In this document: positions 7,920-17,021 of the stretch, piece by piece | Position numbering within the stretch: position 1 is the stretch's first letter | How the letters are laid out: the number at the start of each line of letters is the position of its first letter | DNA from: Morganella morganii | GTDB lineage: Bacteria > Pseudomonadota > Gammaproteobacteria > Enterobacterales > Enterobacteriaceae | Assembly (NCBI RefSeq): GCF_019402645.1 | Contig: NZ_VKKS01000001.1 | Coordinates: 2,850,811 to 2,914,810 of the forward strand | Length of the DNA: 64,000 bases | Direction of reading: 5' to 3' | Program-made: the position numbers and the translations under genes | Notes under the pieces: generated by a model | Databases searched by the model: none | The model's input: only the letters and a program-made list of their open reading frames with translations | What the model was told of the DNA's origin: nothing

Positions 7920-10166
7920 TTAAGCACTGCCCCGGATGAGCTGTCCCAGTCCCTTGTTCTCAATAAACTGTTCCGCTTTTTCACGGATCTCAGCCGCTGT
8001 CTGTGCATCCAGCAATGATGCCAGCAGCGGCTCCAGCGCTGCGGCATCCAGGTGCCGCAGCAGATACTTAATACGCGGGATGCTCCGCCCGTTCATACTC
8101 AGCCGGCGATATCCTAAACCAATCAGGATCATTGCACCTAACGGATTTGCCGCCATTTCTCCGCAGACAGAGACCGGAATCCCCAGCCTGGTGGTTTCCG
8201 TCCGGACAAAATGCAGCATACGCAATACCGCCGGATGGAGCGAGTCATATAATGGTGCAACATGCGTATTATTCCGGTCAACCGCCAGCAGATACTGGGT
8301 TAAATCATTCGTACCAACAGAAATAAAATCAATATACTGTTTCAGTTCCGGCAGCATAAACAACAATGACGGCACTTCCAGCATCACACCCACCGGCGGA
8401 CGCTCCACTGTTTTCCCGGTCAGTGCCGAGACTTCCTCACAGGCACGGTCAAGCAGGCGGATGGCCTCCTCAACTTCGGCAAGTCCGGAAATCATCGGGA
8501 ATAATATCTTCAGATTATTCAGCCCGATATTTGCCCGCAGCATGGCGCGCAACTGGATAAGAAAAATCTCCGGCTGATCCAGCATCACACGGATACCGCG
8601 CCAGCCCAGGCACGGATTTTCCTCACTGATAGGCATGTACGGCAACTGTTTATCCGCACCGATATCCAGTGTCCGCAGCACCACCGGTTTCCCGGCAAAG
8701 AGTTGCAGCATATCCTGATAACGGACTTTCTGTTCTTCTTCCGACGGAAAACCATTATGCACGAGAAATGGTATTTCCGTGCGGTACAGACCAATCCCGT
8801 CAATACTTTTAACGATTTTCTGCTCATATTTCAGGCTGAGCCCGGCATTCAGCTGAACGGAGACCCGTTCGCCGCTTTTCAGTGCTGCTGAACGACTGAG
8901 TTCATCCTCAGCCAGCTGACTGATAGCCTGTTCCTGTTCAATAATCTGGCGGAATTCCTGTGCTATCAGCGGCTCCGGTTCGATATAAACCACGCCCCGG
9001 TAGCCGTCGAGGATAAGCAGGCGGTTATGCAGCAATTCCGGCTGGATATCTGCCCCCATGATAACCGGGATCCCCATTGCCCTGACCAGAATGGCGGAAT
9101 GGGAATGTGTCGCCCCGTCGCGTACCACCACACCGGCAAGCTGTTCCTGCGGTAGTTCCGCCAGCAGACTGGCACTCAGTTCATCAGCTACCAGCACAAA
9201 GCGTTCCGGCCACTGGTTGCTGCCGGTAAAATTATCATCAAGATGAAACAACAGTCGCTGCCCGAGCGCACGTAAATCCGTGGCCCGCTCCCGCATATAG
9301 CTGTCCTGAAGTCCGGCAAACCGTGCTGCGAATTGCTCAATTACCGTTTTGACTGCCCATTCGGCCACAAAACCCTGTTCCACAATACTGTACAACCCCT
9401 TTTTCAGTTGCAGGTCGTTCAGCAGATGGGAGTAGAGATCAAAAATAGCGGCGCTCTCTTTTTGTGATGCAACATTAAAACGCTTGCTGATGCGGCGGCA
9501 CTCTGCCGTGGCATCCTCCAGCGCTTTATTCAGACGAGAGCGCTCCTGCGCGCGATCCAGCGCCGAGGCTTGCGAAACATGTTCAAGCACCGGCTGTGAA
9601 CGGTCTTCCCAGCCATAGGCCATTACAATCCCGGAAGAAACCGGAATAGCCTGAATCCGGGTCTGACGAAACTGCCCGAACAGCCCTTTGGTTTGTGCCT
9701 GTGCCAGTAATACAGCCAACTGCATCGCCAGAGTGACAATAAACGATTCTTCCGTTTCGCTGAACAGACGTTTTTCTTTCTGCTGCACCACCAGCACCCC
9801 CAGTAACTGACGGCGGTAAACCACCGGCGCACCAAGAAACGCACGCAGATTGTCTTCTTTTACCTGAGGGAGATATTTAAAACCGGGGTGTTCACGGACA
9901 TCCGCAATATTGATAAGCTCGGCACGGCGGCCGACATGGCCGACCACACCTTCGCCGAAAGCAAGGCTGACAGCACGACCGCGGGGCTTTTTCAGCCCCT
10001 GCGTTGCCATCAGATAAAAACAGTGATGCTGATTATCAGCCAGGTAGATGGAACAAACATCGGTTCCCATCGCCTGACAGGTTTCTTTAACCAAAAGCTC
10101 CAGCGCTTCCGCGAGATCAGCGGCGGCAGCCACTTTTTCAATCACTTCACGTAAACGCGTCAGCAT
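7920..10166 (-). CDS. ptsP: Phosphoenolpyruvate-protein phosphotransferase PtsP (enzyme I-Ntr)
   Basis: At 748 aa it has exactly the usual length. Residues 1 to about 160 form the regulatory GAF domain, which senses glutamine in E. coli. The PTS enzyme I part follows. The phosphorylated His is H356 in DGATHSHSA, and the PEP-binding C-terminal barrel has LYRTEIPFL, GIRVMLDQPEIF and the SVCGEMA Cys motif. It passes phosphate from PEP to NPr (PtsO) and on to PtsN, a cytoplasmic regulatory chain linking nitrogen status with K+ and envelope stress. It starts nine bases after the rppH stop, so the two are probably co-transcribed. Confidence 0.97.
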   Translation of the reverse strand: MLTRLREVIEKVAAAADLAEALELLVKETCQAMGTDVCSIYLADNQHHCFYLMATQGLKKPRGRAVSLAFGEGVVGHVGRRAELINIADVREHPGFKYLPQVKEDNLRAFLGAPVVYRRQLLGVLVVQQKEKRLFSETEESFIVTLAMQLAVLLAQAQTKGLFGQFRQTRIQAIPVSSGIVMAYGWEDRSQPVLEHVSQASALDRAQERSRLNKALEDATAECRRISKRFNVASQKESAAIFDLYSHLLNDLQLKKGLYSIVEQGFVAEWAVKTVIEQFAARFAGLQDSYMRERATDLRALGQRLLFHLDDNFTGSNQWPERFVLVADELSASLLAELPQEQLAGVVVRDGATHSHSAILVRAMGIPVIMGADIQPELLHNRLLILDGYRGVVYIEPEPLIAQEFRQIIEQEQAISQLAEDELSRSAALKSGERVSVQLNAGLSLKYEQKIVKSIDGIGLYRTEIPFLVHNGFPSEEEQKVRYQDMLQLFAGKPVVLRTLDIGADKQLPYMPISEENPCLGWRGIRVMLDQPEIFLIQLRAMLRANIGLNNLKILFPMISGLAEVEEAIRLLDRACEEVSALTGKTVERPPVGVMLEVPSLLFMLPELKQYIDFISVGTNDLTQYLLAVDRNNTHVAPLYDSLHPAVLRMLHFVRTETTRLGIPVSVCGEMAANPLGAMILIGLGYRRLSMNGRSIPRIKYLLRHLDAAALEPLLASLLDAQTAAEIREKAEQFIENKGLGQLIRGSA

Positions 10167-10175
10167 CCGTTCCCC

Positions 10176-10709
10176 CTAATTCTGGCGCCGGCGACGATAG
10201 GGAAACGGTGCCCGTACAGCCGTCGCTTCGCTGTTGGCAGGCATCACAACGGAAGAAAACTCTTTCATTACGCGGCGGTACACATCGCGTTTGAAAGAGA
10301 CCACCTGACGAACAGGATACCAATAGGTGACCCAGCGCCAGCCGTCGAATTCCGGCGACTTGCTGCAGGTCACATTGACCTCTTTGTCCTCGCAGAGCAA
10401 CTGAAGTAAAAACCAGCGCTGCTTCTGGCCGATACAAACCGGTTTGGTATCCCAACGCACCAAACGTTTGGGTAATTTGTAGCGCAGCCAGTTGCGGGTT
10501 ACCGCCAGGATACGCACATCTTTACGCGTTAAACCAACTTCCTCATACAACTCACGGTACATGGCCTGTTCCGGTGATTCGCCGGGATTGATACCTCCCT
10601 GAGGAAACTGCCACGAGTGCTGTCCGTAGCGGCGGGCCCATAACACCTGACCTTCCTTATTACAAATTACAATCCCGACATTCGGGCGGTAGCCATCATC
10701 ATCAATCAC
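10176..10709 (-). CDS. rppH: RNA pyrophosphohydrolase RppH
   Basis: A 177-aa Nudix hydrolase. The Nudix box reads [20 protein letters not shown] followed by VG, with all the conserved Gly, Glu and Arg positions. It starts [13 protein letters not shown], typical of RppH, and contains LPKRLVRWD and [15 protein letters not shown]. The enzyme removes pyrophosphate from the 5' triphosphate of mRNA, opening the RNA to RNase E. The basic C-terminal tail is shared with E. coli RppH. It heads rppH-ptsP-lgt. Upstream, the thiamine transport operon diverges, which is not the E. coli arrangement. Confidence 0.97.
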   Translation of the reverse strand: MIDDDGYRPNVGIVICNKEGQVLWARRYGQHSWQFPQGGINPGESPEQAMYRELYEEVGLTRKDVRILAVTRNWLRYKLPKRLVRWDTKPVCIGQKQRWFLLQLLCEDKEVNVTCSKSPEFDGWRWVTYWYPVRQVVSFKRDVYRRVMKEFSSVVMPANSEATAVRAPFPYRRRRQN

Positions 10710-10895
10710 TCGACTACCTCAGAAAAAAACCAGAAAGATAGCCAATTGTTTCATACTCCCATCATGGGGTAAACCTCTGCACTCAAAATCCTTCAGTCCG
10801 CCGCATTTCCGGCTCTGACTGAAGAAAAGTAACACGCTGCGTTAACTGTTCCGGACAGTGGCAAATTCCTGAGAAAAACACTACACTATTCCTCT

Positions 10896-10987
10896 CTCAA
10901 CGGGGTGCAGCTCCGGCTTTCCGGCCGGTGTTGCTGAGATAACACCCGAGGAACCTGATCCGGTTAATACCGGCGTAGGGATTTGAG
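10896..10987 (+). promoter_or_regulatory. TPP riboswitch (THI element) of the thiBPQ leader
   Basis: The hallmarks occur in order: CGGGGTGC at 10901, GCTGAGAT at 10933, ACACCC, then GAACCTGATC at 10951 and the closing CGGCGTAGGGA. CTCAA (10896-10900) pairs with TTGAG (10983-10987) to close P1. It binds thiamine pyrophosphate and represses the downstream thiamine importer in other enterics. The remaining bases of 10710-11068 hold the promoters of the divergent rppH and thiB units. I saw no other gene there. Confidence 0.96.
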
Positions 10988-11068
10988 CCGCCACTGCTGA
11001 CAGCACAGCCTGTCGCCATCATGCTGCACTCAGATCCTTTGCCAATCCGTCCCTTACAGGAGCGCAAA

Positions 11069-12079
11069 GTGTTACAAAAACTGACCAGAAATATCATCGC
11101 AGGCGGCCTTGCCGCGCTGTTCTCTTTCCAGGCGGCGGCAGATAACAGCAAGCCGGTTCTGACTGTCTATACCTATGACTCATTTGTCGCTGAGTGGGGG
11201 CCGGGGCCGGAAATTAAGAAAAACTTTGAAACACAATGCAACTGCGAACTGAAACTCGTTGGTCTGAGTGACGGTGTGACACTGCTGAACCGTCTGCGGA
11301 TGGAAGGTAAAAAATCACAGGCTGATATCATCTTAGGGCTGGATAACAATCTGATGCAGGCCGCGCTGGATACAGGCCTGTTTAAAGAAAGCAATGTTGA
11401 TCAGTCAAAACTGGTTCTGCCGGTCAAATGGGAAAGCAAAACCTTTATTCCTTATGACTACGGCTGGTTTGCCTTTATCTACAACAAAGACACCCTGCCG
11501 AACCCGCCGAAAAGTATGAAAGAACTGCTTAACAGTGATCAGAAACTGACCATCATTTATCAGGATCCGCGCACCAGCACACCGGGACTGGGATTACTGC
11601 TGTGGATGGAAAAACTCTACGGTGATGATGTGGCAGCACAGTGGGCCAAAATGGCGAAAAAAACCCTGACAGTCACCAAAGGCTGGAGTGAATCCTACGG
11701 CCTGTTCCTGAAGGGTGAGGCTGACCTGGTACTGAGTTACACCTCTTCTCCCGGTTATCACATGCTGGCGGACAACAAAGATAACTATGCTGCCGCGCTG
11801 TTTGAGGAAGGACATTACCTTCAGATAGAAATGGCGGGTGCTCTGTCCTCCTCAAAACAACCGGCCCTGGCGGAACAGTTCATGCAGTTTATGCTGACTC
11901 CTGATTTTCAGAAAGCCCTGCCGGCGACTAACTGGATGTATCCTGTGATTGATATGCCGCTGCCGCCGGTTTACGGCAAAATGCCGAAACCGGCCAAAAC
12001 ACTGGAGTTTGATGCAAAAGAAGTAGCAAAAGAGCGCAATCAGTGGATCCGGATATGGCAAAACGCAGTCAGCCGTTAA
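11069..12079 (+). CDS. thiB: Thiamine/TPP periplasmic binding protein
   Basis: A 336-aa solute-binding protein for thiamine, its phosphate and pyrophosphate. It is matched to E. coli ThiB over YTYDSFVAEWGPGP, CNCELKLVGLSDG, LLNRLRMEGK, IYQDPRTSTPGLGLLLWM and KKTLTVTKGWSE. The first ~24 residues form a Sec signal peptide ending AAA. I chose the GTG at 11069 because AGGAG sits six bases upstream. An ATG at 11021 would add a non-signal-like extension. It is the first gene after the TPP riboswitch, followed by the permease and ATPase of the same importer. Confidence 0.96.
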   Translation: MLQKLTRNIIAGGLAALFSFQAAADNSKPVLTVYTYDSFVAEWGPGPEIKKNFETQCNCELKLVGLSDGVTLLNRLRMEGKKSQADIILGLDNNLMQAALDTGLFKESNVDQSKLVLPVKWESKTFIPYDYGWFAFIYNKDTLPNPPKSMKELLNSDQKLTIIYQDPRTSTPGLGLLLWMEKLYGDDVAAQWAKMAKKTLTVTKGWSESYGLFLKGEADLVLSYTSSPGYHMLADNKDNYAAALFEEGHYLQIEMAGALSSSKQPALAEQFMQFMLTPDFQKALPATNWMYPVIDMPLPPVYGKMPKPAKTLEFDAKEVAKERNQWIRIWQNAVSR

Positions 12080-13665
12080 TTGCCGCTTACCTGATACCGG
12101 GCGTACTGGCGTCCGGTGTCCTGCTGCTTGTTGCTGTCAGTGCCTTCGGGGCGCTGTGGTTTAACACACCTGATACAGACTGGCAGCAGATTTGGGATGA
12201 CAGCTACCTGTGGCATGTTGTCCGCTTTACCTTTTGGCAGGCTTTTTTATCTGCTCTGTTTTCCGTTATTCCGGCTGTTTTTCTGGCCCGGGCACTCTGG
12301 CGCCGCCGTTTCCCGGGACGGACTGTATTTCTGCGGTTATGTGCGATGACACTGGTACTGCCCGTGCTGGTGGCTGTATTCGGTATTTTATCTGTCTACG
12401 GACGTAACGGCTGGCTGGCACATATTTCCGGTTTTCTGGATCTGGACTATTCCTTCTCCCCATACGGGTTACAGGGCATTCTGCTTGCGCACATCTTCTT
12501 TAATATGCCGCTTGCCACCCGGATGCTGTATCAGCAGCTCGATAATATTGCCACGGAGCAGAGGCAGCTTGCTGCCCAGCTCAATATGAATGAATGGCAG
12601 CATTTCCGGATTGTGGAATGGCCTTATCTGCGCCGTCAGCTGCTGCCGACCGCCGCACTGATTTTTATGCTCTGTTTTGCCAGCTTTGCCACTGTGCTCG
12701 CACTGGGTGGCGGTCCGGCGGCAACTACCATTGAACTGGCGATTTACCAGGCACTGAACTATGACTTTGATATCGGCCGGGCTGCCCTGCTGGCAATGAT
12801 TCAGCTGACGTGCTGTATCGGGCTGGTGCTGGTCAGTCAGCGTCTGTCAGGTCATTTTTCTGTCGGGTTTACCCAATCGCTGCAATGGCGAAATCCGCAG
12901 GATACACTACCGCGCAGACTGGCTGACGGCCTGATTATCCTCTGTGCTCTGCTGTTTCTGCTGCCGCCGTTTTTCGCTATTGTCGCTGACGGCCTGAATC
13001 CGGGATTACTGCCGGTATTGCAGCAACCGGCGCTGTGGCGGGCATTTTTTACCTCACTCGGTATAGCGCTGGCTTCAGGTTTTATCTGTGTGCTGCTGAC
13101 CGTGATGCTGCTGTGGAGCAGCCGTGAACTGCGCCTGCGGCAGGCGGTCAGAGCCGGACAAGCCATGGAGCTTTCCGGGCTTGTGATCCTGGCGATGCCG
13201 GGTATTGTGCTGGCCACCGGGTTTTTCCTGCTGCTCAACAGCACGAACGGTACCACTGATTTGGGCGCGATCCCTTACGGGCTGGTGATTCTGACCAATG
13301 CGCTGATGGCCGTCCCTTATGCACTGAAGGTACTTGATAACCCGATGCGCGACCTGGCTGAACGTTATAACCCGCTTTGTCTCTCACTGAATATCGCCGG
13401 ATTCAACCGGCTGAAACTGGTTGAGCTGCGGGCACTGCGTAACCCGCTGGCACAGGCTGTCGCATTTGCCAGTGTGCTGTCTGTCGGGGATTTTGGTGTG
13501 ATAGCCCTGTTCGGCAATGAAGATTTCCGCACGCTGCCGTTCTATCTTTATCAGCAGATCGGCGCTTACCGCAATGCGGATGCTGCCGTCACTGCACTGA
13601 TTCTGTTTTTACTCTGTTTCGGGCTGTTTACCGTTCTGGAACGCCTGCCGGGGAAACACCCATGA
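12055..13665 (+). CDS. thiP: Thiamine/TPP ABC transporter permease
   Basis: A 536-aa inner-membrane protein with two fused permease halves and about twelve hydrophobic segments. The EAA-type loops are in [22 protein letters not shown] for the first half and the [19 protein letters not shown] region for the second; both contact ThiQ. I chose ATG 12055 ([16 protein letters not shown]) because it aligns with the E. coli start; it overlaps the end of thiB by 25 bases. The ATGA overlap with thiQ downstream confirms a coupled operon. Confidence 0.95.
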   Translation: MAKRSQPLIAAYLIPGVLASGVLLLVAVSAFGALWFNTPDTDWQQIWDDSYLWHVVRFTFWQAFLSALFSVIPAVFLARALWRRRFPGRTVFLRLCAMTLVLPVLVAVFGILSVYGRNGWLAHISGFLDLDYSFSPYGLQGILLAHIFFNMPLATRMLYQQLDNIATEQRQLAAQLNMNEWQHFRIVEWPYLRRQLLPTAALIFMLCFASFATVLALGGGPAATTIELAIYQALNYDFDIGRAALLAMIQLTCCIGLVLVSQRLSGHFSVGFTQSLQWRNPQDTLPRRLADGLIILCALLFLLPPFFAIVADGLNPGLLPVLQQPALWRAFFTSLGIALASGFICVLLTVMLLWSSRELRLRQAVRAGQAMELSGLVILAMPGIVLATGFFLLLNSTNGTTDLGAIPYGLVILTNALMAVPYALKVLDNPMRDLAERYNPLCLSLNIAGFNRLKLVELRALRNPLAQAVAFASVLSVGDFGVIALFGNEDFRTLPFYLYQQIGAYRNADAAVTALILFLLCFGLFTVLERLPGKHP

Positions 13666-14360
13666 TTAATCTGGATCATATTCTTTACCGTTATCAGCAA
13701 CAGACAATGAATTTTGATTTTTCGGTTACCGCCGGAGAGAAAATTGCCATCCTCGGCCCGAGCGGGGCGGGTAAGAGCACCCTGCTGTCACTGATTGCCG
13801 GCTTTCAGTTTGCCGAAAGCGGTACGATCCTGCTCAATGGTGAAGATCATACCCGCACGCCGCCCGCCAGACGCCCGGTGTCCATGCTGTTTCAGGAAAA
13901 TAACCTGTTTGCTCACCTGACGGCAGAGCAGAATATCGCCCTCGGTTTTCATCCCGGCATGAAACTGAATGCGGAGCAGAAAGTGCAGCTGGAGAAAATC
14001 GCTGAACAGGTTTCGCTGACACCACTGCTCAGACGTCTGCCGTCGCAGCTTTCCGGAGGCCAGCGCCAGCGGGTGGCGCTGGCGCGGTGTCTGGTACGCT
14101 CTCAGCCGGTTTTACTGCTGGATGAACCCTTTTCCGCACTGGATCCGGCACTACGCAATGAAATGCTGGTACTGCTGGAAACAATCTGTGATTCACGGCA
14201 GCTGACATTAATGATGGTCTCCCACAATACAGATGACGCTGCCAGGATTGCGCCCCGCGCGATGGTGGTGGATAACGGCACCATCGCCTTTGACGGCAGT
14301 ACCGCCGCGCTGGTCAGCGGTGAAGTTCCCCAGGCCCGGATCCTTGGTATCCGCCCGTAA
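13662..14360 (+). CDS. thiQ: Thiamine/TPP ABC transporter ATP-binding protein
   Basis: A 232-aa ABC ATPase that powers ThiBP-mediated thiamine uptake. Walker A is GPSGAGKS, the Q-loop lies in [14 protein letters not shown], the signature is [15 protein letters not shown], Walker B is [11 protein letters not shown] and the H-loop is in [11 protein letters not shown]. The ATG overlaps the thiP stop by four bases. It is the last gene of the riboswitch-controlled operon. No clear intrinsic terminator is visible before polB. Confidence 0.97.
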   Translation: MINLDHILYRYQQQTMNFDFSVTAGEKIAILGPSGAGKSTLLSLIAGFQFAESGTILLNGEDHTRTPPARRPVSMLFQENNLFAHLTAEQNIALGFHPGMKLNAEQKVQLEKIAEQVSLTPLLRRLPSQLSGGQRQRVALARCLVRSQPVLLLDEPFSALDPALRNEMLVLLETICDSRQLTLMMVSHNTDDAARIAPRAMVVDNGTIAFDGSTAALVSGEVPQARILGIRP

Positions 14361-14373
14361 ATCACACCTTAAA

Positions 14374-14405
14374 TACTGTATATATCCACACTATTCTGCT
14401 ATAGT
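14374..14405 (+). promoter_or_regulatory. LexA-box-like operator and promoter of polB
   Basis: TACTGTATATATCCACACTA (14374-14393) matches the enterobacterial LexA consensus at 17 of 20 bases, including CTGTATATAT. The right half has CAC in place of CAG. A possible -10 (TATAGT, 14400-14405) follows and the -35 would fall inside the box. E. coli polB is a known LexA-repressed SOS gene, so this fits. Confidence 0.75.
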
Positions 14406-14433
14406 TATTTTTTAATCAGCAGAACGGATAAAA

Positions 14434-16809
14434 ATGATGGCAGGGCACAACGGTTCCCCCTCCCGTCAGGTGACAGCACCGGCGGAAGCCGGTTTTATTC
14501 TGACCCGTCACTGGTCTGATACCCCGCGCGGTATTGAGGTCAGTTACTGGCTGGCGACAGATAACGGTCCACGGTATGTTTCTGTTCCGCTGCAACAGGC
14601 TGTCGGTTTTGTCCCGCACCGGGAGCTTGCTGAAAGCCTCCCTTTCATTAATAACATCCCCGGTGCCACACTGACAGCACGCCCGCTGAAGGATTTTCAT
14701 CAGGATGAAGTCAGCGCCGTTTACTGTCGCCAGTACCGTCAGTTACAGCTACTGGAAAAACAGCTTGGCGAACAGCATCTCCGTCTTTATGAGGCGGATA
14801 TCCGTCCGTGTGAACGCTATCTGATGGAGCGCTTTATCACCGCTGCTGTCTGGGTGCAGCCGCAGCCGGATGGTCATGTGCTGATGAAGCCGCATCCGGA
14901 TTACCGTCCTCAGCTGAAAATCGTTTCTCTGGATATCGAAACCACTGAATTCGGTGATCTTTACTCAATCGGACTCTCCGGTTGCGGGGCTGATACCGTC
15001 TTTATGCTCGGCCCGGGAAATGGTATACCGCTGACCAATCCGGATTTCACACTGGAATATGTGCCGCGCCGCCCTGATCTGCTTCACCGCCTGAATCAGT
15101 GGCTGGCAGAACATGATCCGGACATGATAATCGGCTGGAGCCTGATCCAGTTTGATCTGCGGATTTTGCAGCGTCATGCGGAAAAGTATCAGATCCCGCT
15201 GATTTTCGGCCGCAACAATGCCCCGCTCTCCTGGCGGGAGCACGGCTTCAAACCCGGACAATTTTTTGCCGGTGCCCCCGGGCGGCTGATTATTGACGGT
15301 ATCGATGCTCTGAAAGCAGCCACCTGGCAATTTCCGTCCTTCAGTCTGGAATCAGTGTCTCAGGCTCTGCTCGGTGAAGGCAAAGACAGCGATTCACCGT
15401 ATGACCGCATGGATGAAATCAACCGTCGTTTCCGTGAGGATAAACCGGCGCTGGCACGGTATAATCTTCAGGACTGCCGCCTGGTCAGCCGGATTTTTGA
15501 ACACACCCATCTGACGGAGTTCCTGCTGGCACGTGCCGCCGTGACCGGTCTGGCACCGGATCGCATGGGTGGTTCGGTGGCCGCCTTTACCCATCTTTAT
15601 CTGCCGCCGATGCACCGCAAAGGGTATGTCGCACCCGATCCCGGCGAAAAGCCCGGTGAACCGATTCCGGGCGGTTTTGTGATGGATTCCGCTCCGGGAT
15701 TATATGACTCTGTGGTGGTTCTGGACTTCAAAAGCCTGTATCCCTCCATTATCCGTACCTTTCTGATCGACCCGATTGGCATGGTGGAAGGTCTTTCCGC
15801 GCCGGAACAAGCTGTTCCCGGGTTTAAAGGCGCGTATTTTTCCAGGGAAACCAACTGCCTGCCGGATATCGTCAACCGCATCTGGCATGAGCGGGATATA
15901 GCAAAACTGGCAGGGGATAAGCCGCTGTCACAGGCACTGAAGATCATTATGAATGCCTTTTGCGGCGTACTGGGGGCTGCCGGGTGCCGTTTTTATGATC
16001 CGCGCCTGACCTCCTCCGTCACGATGCGCGGGCACGATATCATGCGCAAAACCCGTACCATTATTGAATCTCTGGGCTATCAGGTTATTTACGGCGACAC
16101 AGATTCCACCTTTGTCTGGCTGAAAAGTGCTCACAGTGAAGCGGATGCGGAACGTATCGGGCGCTGGCTGGTGGATGAAGTGAATCAGTGGTGGCAGACG
16201 CATTTGCAGGATGAATACGGGCTGACCTCCGCCCTGGAAATTGAGTACGAAACCCACTACCGCCGTTTTCTGATGCCGACTGTCCGCGGAACTGATCTCG
16301 GCAGCAAAAAACGGTATGCCGGGCTTGCCGGGGATAAACTGGTCTTTCGCGGACTGGAGACTGTCCGCAGTGACTGGACACCGCTGGCACAGCATTTCCA
16401 GCAAACCCTGTACCGGCTGATTTTCGATAAAATGCCGTATCAGCAATTTATCCGCGATTATGTCCGTGACACACTCGCCGGACGCTACGACGACCGGCTG
16501 GTTTACCGCAAGCGCCTGCGCCGCGCGCTGGCGGATTATCAGCGTAATGTACCGCCTCATGTCAAAGCAGCCAGAATGGCGGATGAGTATAATGTCCGCA
16601 TGAACCGGCCACCGCAGTACCAGCGCGGCGCCGGGATAAGCTATATTATTACCCGCTCCGGACCGCAGCCGCTGGAGATTCTGACGGCACCGCCGGACTA
16701 TGAGCATTACATTAATAAGCAACTGATGCCGATAGCCGATGCCATTTTGCCCTTCCTGGAGGATGACTTCACCACATTGTTAACCGGCCAATTATTGATG
16801 CCATTTTAA
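14434..16809 (+). CDS. polB: DNA polymerase II
   Basis: A 791-aa family B polymerase (E. coli PolB is 783 aa) used in SOS-associated replication restart and translesion synthesis. The 3'-5' exonuclease motif is [10 protein letters not shown] with D167 and E169. Polymerase motif A is [10 protein letters not shown] near residue 431 and motif C is YGDTDST with D555 and D557, so both activities look intact. Other conserved stretches are [20 protein letters not shown] and [17 protein letters not shown]. It starts at the first of two ATG codons (14434). A LexA-like operator lies 41 bases upstream. In E. coli the ara genes lie between thiBPQ and polB; here they are absent. Confidence 0.97.
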   Translation: MMAGHNGSPSRQVTAPAEAGFILTRHWSDTPRGIEVSYWLATDNGPRYVSVPLQQAVGFVPHRELAESLPFINNIPGATLTARPLKDFHQDEVSAVYCRQYRQLQLLEKQLGEQHLRLYEADIRPCERYLMERFITAAVWVQPQPDGHVLMKPHPDYRPQLKIVSLDIETTEFGDLYSIGLSGCGADTVFMLGPGNGIPLTNPDFTLEYVPRRPDLLHRLNQWLAEHDPDMIIGWSLIQFDLRILQRHAEKYQIPLIFGRNNAPLSWREHGFKPGQFFAGAPGRLIIDGIDALKAATWQFPSFSLESVSQALLGEGKDSDSPYDRMDEINRRFREDKPALARYNLQDCRLVSRIFEHTHLTEFLLARAAVTGLAPDRMGGSVAAFTHLYLPPMHRKGYVAPDPGEKPGEPIPGGFVMDSAPGLYDSVVVLDFKSLYPSIIRTFLIDPIGMVEGLSAPEQAVPGFKGAYFSRETNCLPDIVNRIWHERDIAKLAGDKPLSQALKIIMNAFCGVLGAAGCRFYDPRLTSSVTMRGHDIMRKTRTIIESLGYQVIYGDTDSTFVWLKSAHSEADAERIGRWLVDEVNQWWQTHLQDEYGLTSALEIEYETHYRRFLMPTVRGTDLGSKKRYAGLAGDKLVFRGLETVRSDWTPLAQHFQQTLYRLIFDKMPYQQFIRDYVRDTLAGRYDDRLVYRKRLRRALADYQRNVPPHVKAARMADEYNVRMNRPPQYQRGAGISYIITRSGPQPLEILTAPPDYEHYINKQLMPIADAILPFLEDDFTTLLTGQLLMPF

Positions 16810-17021
16810 TTTTGCTATTTTACAGGTGACGATGCGGATCTTATGGATTAACATAGCGCCCCTTTACTGCTTTTAACACCGGAGCAGAGTGATGCAGCTG
16901 ATGCTGCTGTTCTGACTGACGGTGTTTTTTCCTGTGAATACAATGCCGTCTTTGTATCACCGGTAATGATATCCACAGCATTTGTCTAATTAGCCCTGAA
17001 TAACAGAATCGAGCCAAAAAT
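16810..17021 (+). other. rapA upstream region
   Basis: Between polB and rapA there are 212 bases without a supported gene. A seven-codon open frame (MQLMLLF) after GGAGCAGAGTG occurs near 16890 but is too short to judge. No terminator with a T run was found. The rapA promoter presumably lies in the A+T-rich stretch around 16920-17010. Confidence 0.4.

Noticed and set aside
15928-16722. A 264-codon minus-strand frame opposite polB
   Set aside because: Shadow of polB with no ribosome site or recognisable domain.
16887-16910. A seven-codon leader-peptide-like frame before rapA
   Set aside because: Too short to assess, and no attenuator structure accompanies it.
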